6,448 nucleotides of DNA from Rubritepida sp. (GTDB lineage: Bacteria; Pseudomonadota; Alphaproteobacteria; Acetobacterales; Acetobacteraceae). Made by a program: the position numbers and the translations under genes. The notes under the pieces were generated by a model. The model was not told where the DNA came from, ran no database searches, and was given only the letters and a program-made list of their open reading frames with translations. Positions 1 to 5,550 of the stretch are shown here, piece after piece. Where the stretch lies: positions 1 to 6,448 of the forward strand of contig JAQGHZ010000648.1 in the NCBI GenBank assembly GCA_028291485.1, given 5' to 3'. Numbering within the stretch: position 1 is the stretch's first letter; each line of letters starts with the position of its first letter.

Positions 1-1
1 A

Positions 2-271
2 ATTCCGCTCGACCCGGCCGGGCTTGTGCGTGGCGCCGCCTTCGCTCCACCAGAGCCCCTGGTCCAGGCGCCGCCGGTGACGACCCTGGTCTCCCCGCCC
101 CCCATCCCGGTTGCCCCCGCAGTTCCCCCTCCTGCGGGGCGCGTCGTGCAGCCCCCCGCCGCAAATTCGGGCTCCGCCGCCCGATGCCGCTCCATCCTCA
201 GCAGGGCGCAGATTGGCGAACCCCTGGCGGAAGCAGATCGAGCCTTCCTGAGAACCGACTGCAGAGGATGA
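2..271 (+). CDS. C-terminal end of an unidentified proline-rich protein (5' end outside window)
   Basis: The frame is open from the first bases of the window to a TGA at 269-271, so this is probably the tail of a longer gene rather than an 81-residue protein starting at the GTG at 26. The visible part has about 90 residues. Roughly the first 60 are a low-complexity linker rich in proline, alanine and valine (PPP and PPxP runs). The last 30 form a compact, non-repetitive tail with two cysteines, CRSILSRAQIGEP and then FLRTDCRG, which might be disulphide-linked if exported. I do not recognise the domain. Proline-rich linkers of this kind often join a membrane or cytoplasmic domain to a periplasmic one. 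The stop codon overlaps a possible start of the next gene (ATGA at 268-271), which suggests co-translation with the OmpA-like lipoprotein and a shared envelope role. That role is inferred from context only. Confidence 0.6.
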   Translation: MPLDPAGLVRGAAFAPPEPLVQAPPVTTLVSPPPIPVAPAVPPPAGRVVQPPAANSGSAARCRSILSRAQIGEPLAEADRAFLRTDCRG

Positions 272-279
272 CAGCCGTC

Positions 280-1473
280 ATGAAAAGATGCCTCGCCGCC
301 TTCCTCCTGATCGCCGCCCTCATGGGCTGCGCCACTGAGGAGCAGCCGCCCACCGTCGCCGCGCCGCCAGTCCTTCCTCCCGTCCTGCCCTTCGACCAGG
401 CGGTGGAGAATGCGGCCGTCGCCGTGCTCAGCGTCAACCACGCGGCCGTCAGCAGCACGCGCGTCATCGTGATCGACCCGCTGGTGGATGGCGTGACCGG
501 CGAGCAATCGGTCGCGACGCGTCAAATCGGCGCACGCATCGCCGCCCTGGTGGGCCAGCGCTTCCCGAACTACCGCATAGAACCCTTCAGCGCGGCCAGT
601 GTGGCGCAGCGCCCGCTGGTCATGGTGGGGACCTTCACCGCCGTGAACGCACAGAACCAGACCGCCGGCGAGCGCGCCGCCTATCGCTTCTGCCTGGTAC
701 TGGCCGATCTCGACAATGGCCGTGTCGCAGCCAAGAGCGTGTCGCGCGCCGAGCTCCAGGGTGTAGATGCCAGCCCCGCCGGGCTTTTCCGCCAGAGCCC
801 CATCTGGTCCGAGGACCCGGCGACGCGCAGCTATGTGAACACCTGCCAGACGACCCGCGCGGGCGATCCCGTCCCGGCGCCCTACCTGGCGGGCATCGAG
901 GCCGCGGCCTTGGTTCAGGAAGCCGCCGTCGAATTCGAGGCGGAGCGCTACCTCGCTGCGCTTGGCAAGTACCAGGCCGCCCGCCAGACCTCCGCGGGCG
1001 ACCAGCTGCGCGTGCACAATGGCCTCTACCTCACCAACCGTCGCCTGCGGCGCGAGGCGGCGGCAAGCGAAGCCTTCGATCGGCTCGTGGATTACGGGCT
1101 GGAGCATCAGCGCCTGGCCGTGAAGCTGCTCTTCCGACCCGGCACTACAGCCTTCGCCGAGGGCCCCGATACGGTGGGCGAATATCCGCGCTGGCTGCGC
1201 AGCATCGCGCGTCAGGCGGGTGCACGCACCACCTGCCTCGAAGTGCGTGGCCATACCTCCTCCTCCGGCGCTACGGCGCTGAATGAGCGGCTTTCCGCAC
1301 AACGCGCCGAGACGGTCCGCACCCTCCTCGTTGCCGAGAACCCCTCCCTGGGTTCGCGCGTGATCGCCACCGGCGCCGGCTCTCGCGAGGCACTCATCGG
1401 CACCGGGCGGGACGATCTCAGCGACCTGCTCGACCGACGTGTGGAGTTCCGTGTGGTAACGAACTGCGGCTGA
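280..1473 (+). CDS. OmpA-family lipoprotein
   Basis: This is a 397-residue predicted outer-membrane lipoprotein that would bind peptidoglycan from the periplasmic side. The N-terminus MKRCLAAFLLIAALMGC is a lipoprotein signal with lipobox LMGC, so Cys17 would be acylated after cleavage. A proline-rich linker follows. Residues about 40-190 form an unassigned alpha/beta region resembling FlgO/CsgG-like lipoprotein domains only in its general pattern. Residues about 210-275 look helical and TPR-like (EFEAERYLAALGKYQAARQ). Residues about 281-393 are the OmpA C-terminal domain, with LLFRPGTTAF, VRGHTSSSG, LSAQRAETV and a final RRVEFRV. The usual Asp of GHTD is Ser327, while the Arg of LSxxRA is kept. 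The ATG at 280 was chosen because AGAGG lies at 263-267. The in-frame ATG at 268 (401 aa) overlaps the upstream stop, leaves no spacing to that motif, and remains possible. The family call is secure; the specific role is unknown. Confidence 0.88.
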   Translation: MKRCLAAFLLIAALMGCATEEQPPTVAAPPVLPPVLPFDQAVENAAVAVLSVNHAAVSSTRVIVIDPLVDGVTGEQSVATRQIGARIAALVGQRFPNYRIEPFSAASVAQRPLVMVGTFTAVNAQNQTAGERAAYRFCLVLADLDNGRVAAKSVSRAELQGVDASPAGLFRQSPIWSEDPATRSYVNTCQTTRAGDPVPAPYLAGIEAAALVQEAAVEFEAERYLAALGKYQAARQTSAGDQLRVHNGLYLTNRRLRREAAASEAFDRLVDYGLEHQRLAVKLLFRPGTTAFAEGPDTVGEYPRWLRSIARQAGARTTCLEVRGHTSSSGATALNERLSAQRAETVRTLLVAENPSLGSRVIATGAGSREALIGTGRDDLSDLLDRRVEFRVVTNCG

Positions 1474-1491
1474 ACCAGTGGATGCGCCCGG

Positions 1492-1669
1492 CTGATCCGG
1501 ACCAGCGCCTCATGGCTCAACGCCGTGGAGAGCTTCTTCTCGGCGGCTCAAGCGAGGGGTCTTCTGCTCGCTCGTCGACCTCCAGGCCGCCATCGCCCGC
1601 GGGAAGCAAATGTTGGAGTCACTCCACCAGGCGAAGACAACGGCAAGATCGAGCATGGATAGCTTGTAA
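1492..1669 (+). pseudogene. Degenerate C-terminal fragment of an IS630-type transposase
   Basis: Reading from 1501 gives TSASWLNAVESFFSA. This matches the conserved 'SWLN-VE-FF' block of IS630/Tc1-type DDE transposases that contains the third catalytic acid (Glu of NAVE, codon at 1528). The frame then breaks near 1546. From 1547 a second frame gives LKRGVFCSLVDLQAAI, the next block of the same family, followed at once by ARGKQMLESLH, which belongs near the C-terminus, and a TAA at 1667-1669. From my memory of the family, a few residues (of the LTRRR type) are missing at the frame break and about 25 residues are missing between the LQAAI and ARGKQ blocks. The remnant therefore has at least two internal deletions. 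Nothing of the N-terminal or central catalytic region is present, and no terminal inverted repeats can be paired. It begins about 20 bp after the ompA-like stop codon without damaging that gene. Confidence 0.75.
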
Positions 1670-1788
1670 GGCAAACCGCCCGTGGCGGATCTTGTAACGG
1701 ATCCCGTGCCAGCCGCTTTCTGTAGCTCCGTCACGCCCCTCACCCGCGACTCTCTACCCAGTATAGATTTGGAAGGTGTTTGTAGTCA

Positions 1789-1810
1789 GGAGAATTTTTG
1801 GAGAATTTTT
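1789..1810. repeat. Perfect tandem 11-bp direct repeat (GGAGAATTTTT x2)
   Basis: Two exact, abutting copies of GGAGAATTTTT occupy 1789-1799 and 1800-1810. The second copy also forms an imperfect stem: AGAATTTTT at 1802-1810 pairs with AAAATTTCT at 1815-1823 with one mismatch and a 4-base loop. The unit length equals about one helical turn, so both copies face the same side of the DNA. This would suit a DNA-binding protein or intrinsic bending in the asnB upstream region. Replication slippage is a simpler explanation. Confidence 0.7.
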
Positions 1811-1880
1811 CAGTAAAATTTCTATCAGACCGAAATTTATTCCAAATTTCTGTGTGATCTCGTTCTGCCTCGACAATTTA

Positions 1881-1931
1881 GATGCTCCGGCCCACCTCCG
1901 GTTGTAGCATCTACTCGGACTGCGCCGGAGC
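1881..1931 (+). promoter_or_regulatory. Leader with two mutually exclusive stems; one covers the asnB Shine-Dalgarno
   Basis: Stem A pairs GATGCT (1881-1886) with AGCATC (1906-1911), extended by CCGG (1887-1890) with CCGG (1898-1901); it has a 7-base loop and a 4-base bulge. Stem B pairs GCTCCGGC (1884-1891) perfectly with GCCGGAGC (1924-1931). The two share bases 1884-1890, so only one can form at a time. The right arm of stem B contains GGAG (1927-1930), the likely ribosome binding site 10 bases before the asnB ATG. Stem B would therefore hinder initiation and stem A would free it. The pairing is directly visible. Regulation is an inference, and the transcription start is unknown. Confidence 0.35.
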
Positions 1932-1940
1932 GAATATGCA

Positions 1941-3953
1941 ATGTGTGGATTGACCGGATTTTGGTCACCTGAAGGTCGGTTCGACGACGCGGCCGCTCTC
2001 GCGCTGGTTTCCAAAATGCGGGACCGTATTTCTCATCGCGGCCCGGACGACGCCGGAAACTGGCGTGACCCTGACGCCGGTGTAACCTTTGGCTTCCGCC
2101 GGCTTTCGATCATCGACCTTTCTCCCGCGGGCCACCAGCCGATGCTCTCGGCCGATGGCCGATACGTCGTGATGATGAACGGAGAGATCTACAACTTCGC
2201 CGACATGCGCGCGGAAATCGACGCCGCCAGGGGCGGGCACGCCTGGCGGGGGCATTCCGACACCGAGGTCCTGGTGGAAGCTATCGCGGCCTGGGGTGTC
2301 TCGGCCGCTATCGGGCGTGCCAACGGCATGTTCGCGCTCGCCATCTGGGACAGGCGAGACCGTGTCCTCTCGCTCGCGCGCGACCGCATCGGCAAGAAGC
2401 CGCTGTACTACGGCTGGGCGGGCCGAAGCTTCCTGTTCGGCTCGGAACTGAAGGCGCTTCGTGCCTTTCCCGGTTTCGATGACCGGATCTGTCCGGAGGC
2501 CCTCTCGGGATTCCTGCAAATAGGCTACGTCGCGGGCGGGCGCACCATCTTCTCCGCCATCTCGAAGCTGCCGGGCGGCCATGTATTGCACCTCGACGCC
2601 GAGAGTGCCGCGCGGCGGCTGACGCCGGCGCCGGTGCGGTACTGGGACCTGCACGGCATCGCCATGGCCGGGCTGGACGCTCAGGCCAGCGGTAAGGCCG
2701 CGCATCAGGATGAATTCGAGGCGCTGGTACAGGACGCAGTGGCCCGTCGCATGGTGGCGGATGTGCCCGTTGGGTCGTTCCTGTCAGGCGGCATCGATTC
2801 CAGCCTGGTCACCGCGGTGATGGCACAGGATCCGGCCCGTCCGGTGCACAGCTTCTCTATCGGCTTCAAGGTGCCGGAGTGGGACGAGGCACCGCATGCG
2901 CGCGCGGTCGCGGCATATCTCGGCACCCGGCATGATGAACTCTACGTCGGCGCGAACGAGATCCTGGATATGGTGCGGCGCGTCGCGGAGATCTGTGACG
3001 AGCCGTTGGCCGATGATTCCATTGTGCCCACGACGCTGCTCTGCCGCCTTGCCCGGCGCGGCGTGGTGGTGGCGCTTTCCGGCGATGGCGGCGACGAACT
3101 GTTCGGCGGCTATGCCCGCTATGCCGCGGTGGATGCCTGGCTGGCGCGCGCGGGGTCGTTGCCGCGGGTGGCGCGGTTGGCCGCCGGAATGGTTTCGGAC
3201 GGCCTCGCGGGGCCGGTGGAACGGGCCGGCTATGTCCGGGGCGGAAGGCGCCTGCGGCTGCTGGGCAGCCTGATGACGTCAGGCGATGCCGACGAGGTCC
3301 ATCGGATGCTGGTCTCGCAGACGCTGGATGCCAATGCACTGCTCGCCGACCCCGTCGACATGCCGCACCCGCTGGATCACCCCGCCTACACGCTGGGCCG
3401 CTCAACCCCGGTGGACCGCATGGGCTTCATGGACATGGCCTCCTACCTGACGGACGACATTCTCACCAAGGTCGATCGCGCCAGCATGTCGGCGTCGCTG
3501 GAGGTGCGCTGCCCGTTGCTCGACTACCGCGTCATCGAGATGTCCTGGCGTTTCCCGCCCGAGGCCAAGTATCGCGACGGCGAGGGAAAGCGGCCGCTGA
3601 GGACGATGCTGACGCGCTACGTGCCGCGCACTCTGACGGACCGCCCGAAGCGCGGCTTCGGTGCGCCGGTGGAGGTCTGGTTGCGACACGAGCTGCGTGA
3701 CTGGGCCGAGACGCTGATGAGCGTGGAGGCGCTGGGTCGCCACGGGCTGCTGAACGTCGAGGCCTGCCGCCGACTCTGGACGGACTTCCAGCAGCGCGGC
3801 CATTCCTTCAACCGGGTCATCTGGAATCTGCTCATGTTCCAGGCGTGGCATGAGGCGCTGCGACAGGCGCCGGTTCCGGCCGCCGTCTGGGTCCCGCCTC
3901 CGCCACTCGTTCAAGATGCTGCTGAAGCTGCAAGGCATTCCGCTGCCAAGTGA
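1941..3953 (+). CDS. asnB: Glutamine-hydrolysing asparagine synthase-like amidotransferase
   Basis: This 670-residue cytoplasmic enzyme uses glutamine-derived ammonia and ATP to amidate a carboxylate: aspartate in true AsnB, possibly a sugar carboxylate or other acceptor in glycan loci. The start is fixed by MCGLTGF, since Cys2 becomes the N-terminal nucleophile after Met removal. The class-II glutaminase domain (about 1-195) has RGPD at 33-36, Arg53, NGEIYN at 80-85 and Asp107, matching the E. coli AsnB glutamine-site residues. The synthetase domain (about 245-645) has the PP-loop SGGIDSS at 282-288, FSIGF, SGDGGDE at 380-386, then TKVDRASMSASLEVRCPLLD and RPKRGFGAP. All key residues are present, so it should be active. 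It is longer than E. coli AsnB (554 aa) and similar to the large AsnB-like amidotransferases of exopolysaccharide/exosortase-linked clusters. Its last 40 codons overlap the opposite-strand glycosyltransferase. The true acceptor cannot be read from the sequence. Confidence 0.93.
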   Translation: MCGLTGFWSPEGRFDDAAALALVSKMRDRISHRGPDDAGNWRDPDAGVTFGFRRLSIIDLSPAGHQPMLSADGRYVVMMNGEIYNFADMRAEIDAARGGHAWRGHSDTEVLVEAIAAWGVSAAIGRANGMFALAIWDRRDRVLSLARDRIGKKPLYYGWAGRSFLFGSELKALRAFPGFDDRICPEALSGFLQIGYVAGGRTIFSAISKLPGGHVLHLDAESAARRLTPAPVRYWDLHGIAMAGLDAQASGKAAHQDEFEALVQDAVARRMVADVPVGSFLSGGIDSSLVTAVMAQDPARPVHSFSIGFKVPEWDEAPHARAVAAYLGTRHDELYVGANEILDMVRRVAEICDEPLADDSIVPTTLLCRLARRGVVVALSGDGGDELFGGYARYAAVDAWLARAGSLPRVARLAAGMVSDGLAGPVERAGYVRGGRRLRLLGSLMTSGDADEVHRMLVSQTLDANALLADPVDMPHPLDHPAYTLGRSTPVDRMGFMDMASYLTDDILTKVDRASMSASLEVRCPLLDYRVIEMSWRFPPEAKYRDGEGKRPLRTMLTRYVPRTLTDRPKRGFGAPVEVWLRHELRDWAETLMSVEALGRHGLLNVEACRRLWTDFQQRGHSFNRVIWNLLMFQAWHEALRQAPVPAAVWVPPPPLVQDAAEAARHSAAK

Positions 3954-5064
3954 AGCGTTCGGCGCAGGCACGCACCGCCGAGGGTGCCGGCGGGTCGGCC
4001 AGGATGGCGCGGATGGCGGCGGCGATGGCCGCAGGCGTGCGTTCCTGCAGAAGGCGGCCGGCCGCCGGATGGTCGATCGCCTCCGGCGCTCCATCGACAT
4101 CCGGCGTCACCACCGGCGTGCCGCAGGCCATGGCCTCGATCCAGGCATTCGCCAGACCCTCGCTTTCGGACGCCAGGGCCATCACATCCGCCGCAGTCAG
4201 GATCCCCGGCAGTTGCGCATGCGGCAGGTTGCCCAATAGCCGCACCCGCCCTTCCAGTCCCCGGGCGCGGATCAGCGCCGTAAGCCGCGCCTGGTCCGGG
4301 CCGGCACCGGCCACGAGCAGAGTCACGCCAGGCAACTCGGCCATGGCCTCGATGACCAAGGCGTGCCCTTTACGGGGGATCAGCGCGCCGAGGCTGACCA
4401 CCAGCGGGCCGGCCACTCCCAGCAGCGCCTTGCCCGCCTCTCGGTCCTCCGGGCGAAACCGGTCGAGATCGCAGCCGGTGTAATGTACGGCGATCTTCTC
4501 AGGGTCCATGCCCATCGCTGCCATGTCGCGGCAGAGCGATTTCGAGACGGCCAGCAGCCCGCCGGCCTGCGCGGCGGCTTCCAGGATCCGCCGTCGACAG
4601 CCGCGCCGGCTTCCCCAGTAATGGATATCCGCGCCGCGCGCCTTGATGGAAAAGGGCACGCCGAATTCCTCGCTCAACTGTGCGGCGGCGGGGCCGTCGG
4701 GGTAGAAGAACTGCGCATCGATCAGGTCGAAGTCGAAGCCTTCCTCCCGCCACCGCCTGATCGTGGCACGGGCCGCCTGGACCAGGAGCGCGGGGTTGAA
4801 GCGACCACTGAGTCCGGGAAGGACCCGCATCGGCGGACGTGAGACGCGCAGCCCCTTCCAGTTCTCCTCGCGCGGCAGGACCCGCAGCACGCGGTAGCGG
4901 GCATGCAGGCTGAGGGGGAACGGTGGCATCGGGATTGGGTTGATGACCCGGACCTCCACGCCTGGCCGCGCCGCCAAGGCCAAGATCTGGCTTTCCACGA
5001 ACACGCCGAAGGTCGGCTGCTCGGCGTTGGGGAAGAGGGTGGAGAGGGTTAAGACGCGCAGCAT
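3832..5064 (-). CDS. Glycosyltransferase family 4 (GT-B fold), surface-glycan type
   Basis: This is a 410-residue retaining-type glycosyltransferase that would move a sugar from a nucleotide-sugar donor to a glycan or lipid-linked acceptor at the inner face of the membrane. The N-terminal acceptor half starts MLRVLTLSTLFPN and has GVFVESQILAL and the FFYPDG block, resembling TuaC-like GT4 enzymes. The C-terminal donor half (about 215-385) has SLGALIPRKG with Arg231/Lys232, LLVAGAGP, GRVRLLGNLP and the EX7E motif EGLANAWIE (Glu302 and Glu310), followed by ACGTPVV. There is no signal peptide or membrane span. The ATG at 5064 is preferred because AGGTGAG lies 10 bases upstream (5081-5075). In-frame GTG at 5079 and TTG at 5085 (417 aa) are alternatives. 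The final 20 or so residues are proline/alanine-rich and overlap asnB tail to tail. Donor and acceptor sugars are unknown. Confidence 0.9.
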   Translation of the reverse strand: MLRVLTLSTLFPNAEQPTFGVFVESQILALAARPGVEVRVINPIPMPPFPLSLHARYRVLRVLPREENWKGLRVSRPPMRVLPGLSGRFNPALLVQAARATIRRWREEGFDFDLIDAQFFYPDGPAAAQLSEEFGVPFSIKARGADIHYWGSRRGCRRRILEAAAQAGGLLAVSKSLCRDMAAMGMDPEKIAVHYTGCDLDRFRPEDREAGKALLGVAGPLVVSLGALIPRKGHALVIEAMAELPGVTLLVAGAGPDQARLTALIRARGLEGRVRLLGNLPHAQLPGILTAADVMALASESEGLANAWIEAMACGTPVVTPDVDGAPEAIDHPAAGRLLQERTPAAIAAAIRAILADPPAPSAVRACAERFTWQRNALQLQQHLERVAEAGPRRRPEPAPVAAPHATPGT

Positions 5065-5100
5065 GGGTCTTCGGCTCACCTGCAATCGGTCCGGACTCTT

Positions 5101-5119
5101 TAGCAGCCTGCTGAAAAGC
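5101..5119. mobile_element. Possible insertion-sequence terminal end
   Basis: The sequence TAGCAGCCTGCTGAAAAGC (its complement reads TTTTCAGCAGGCTGCTA) resembles the 'CAGCAGGCTG' ends that I associate with several bacterial insertion sequences. I cannot find a matching inverted partner in the window, a target-site duplication or a transposase beside it. It may be a solo end, a relic or coincidence. It lies only 16 bases upstream of the TTG codon, and 37 bases upstream of the preferred ATG, of the minus-strand glycosyltransferase. If it is an IS end, the native promoter of that gene may have been replaced. Confidence 0.25.
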
Positions 5120-5120
5120 T

Positions 5121-5161
5121 ACCATCGTCGGATGGTGAGCGACGATTCATCGTCGCGATGG
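5121..5161. repeat. Nested, mutually exclusive inverted repeats
   Basis: Within 41 bases several perfect pairings overlap. ACCATC (5121-5126) pairs with GATGGT (5131-5136). ATCGTCG (5124-5130) pairs with CGACGAT (5140-5146), which can instead pair with a second ATCGTCG (5149-5155). CCATCG (5122-5127) pairs with CGATGG (5156-5161). The block lies beside the IS-like end and upstream of the minus-strand glycosyltransferase start. It could be an operator, a leader structure or part of a mobile-element end. The pairings are visible; the function is unknown. Confidence 0.55.
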
Positions 5162-5550
5162 AAGCGGATCTCAACGGCAAGCCGCAGGCGTGGTCCATTT
5201 CGTCGCCGCCTCCCCAGGTGAAGTGGATGCCGTCGCTGCCGAAGATCAGCCCCCCACAGCAGCGCCGGCGTCCGGTAGCGCGGACGGGAGGGCCCGCAAC
5301 TGTCAAACAATGCGGCTCCTTTCCAACCGGGAGCCGATCGGCGACAGCTTCGAGCAGCGCGTCCGGCTTCTGCAGCGATGTTGCCGTTCTCCTGCTGCTG
5401 ATATGCAACCCCACCCTTCCAGGCACCGATCGCCTTGGCGCGCGCCGCCGTCCATGGTGAAAGCTTGCACGAGCATCCACTGCCGGTGCCGGATTTACTC
5501 TGGGGGCCTCGGCGTATCGCCCTTCAGGAACAGGATTAGGGGACGACGAA

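Larger units (their letters stand above)
1670..1940 (+). promoter_or_regulatory. AT-rich intergenic leader upstream of asnB
   Basis: I see no gene here. A GC hairpin at 1676-1688 (CCGCC-CGT-GGCGG) lacks a T-tract and is not a convincing terminator. From about 1760 to 1880 the composition turns AT-rich: I count 17 G/C in 1801-1860, or 28%, against a strongly GC-rich background. AAATTT or GAATTTTT tracts recur at 1793, 1804, 1816, 1833 and 1844, several of them about 11 bp apart, as expected for bent DNA or an UP-like or repressor-binding region. I found no good -35/-10 pair; the best hexamers are weak. Its position just before asnB makes a promoter or operator role likely, but this is inferred. 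Confidence 0.5.
5086..5550. other. 465-bp gap with no supportable gene; possible mobile-element debris
   Basis: Several frames are open here on both strands, the longest on the minus strand over 5100-5567. None gives a recognisable domain, a consistent ribosome binding site or protein-like composition; the translations are rich in Arg, Ser and Pro, as random frames in GC-rich DNA tend to be. The left edge holds an IS-end-like sequence and nested inverted repeats, listed separately. A further hairpin pairs CGGCTCC (5313-5319) with GGAGCCG (5330-5336) across a 10-base loop, with no T-tract. The promoters of the glycosyltransferase and of the M20 gene should lie in this divergent gap, but I could not pick convincing -35/-10 pairs. 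A strongly decayed coding sequence cannot be excluded. Confidence 0.5.

Noticed and set aside
184..279. Extended start at 184 for the OmpA-like lipoprotein (429 aa)
   Set aside because: This would overlap the upstream frame by 88 bases and bury the lipoprotein signal behind about 30 residues. The ATG at 280 (or 268) places the signal at the N-terminus.
1676..1688. CCGCC-CGT-GGCGG hairpin as a terminator of the upstream operon
   Set aside because: The stem is only 5 bp and is followed by ATCTTG rather than a T-tract; rho-independent termination is not supported.
1482..1697. 71-residue ORF on the + strand as a gene
   Set aside because: Its translation is not protein-like and it runs through the transposase remnant in a frame different from its recognisable blocks.
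1965..2705. 246-residue minus-strand ORF opposite asnB
   Set aside because: Shadow frame of a gene whose + strand product has complete, conserved AsnB motifs; no recognisable domain.
2866..3405. 179-residue minus-strand ORF, Arg/Pro-rich
   Set aside because: Low-complexity antisense frame of asnB, typical of GC-rich coding DNA.
3402..4100. 232-residue minus-strand ORF spanning the asnB 3' end
   Set aside because: It overlaps both asnB and the glycosyltransferase in a different frame, and its His/Arg-rich composition shows no domain.
3950..4483. 177-residue + strand ORF inside the glycosyltransferase
   Set aside because: Ser/Ala/Arg-rich shadow frame; the opposite strand carries clear GT4 motifs.
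5465..5500. TTGCAC (5465-5470) as a promoter for the M20 gene
   Set aside because: No acceptable -10 hexamer at 16-18 bp, and the sequence does not fit the sigma-54 GG/GC spacing.
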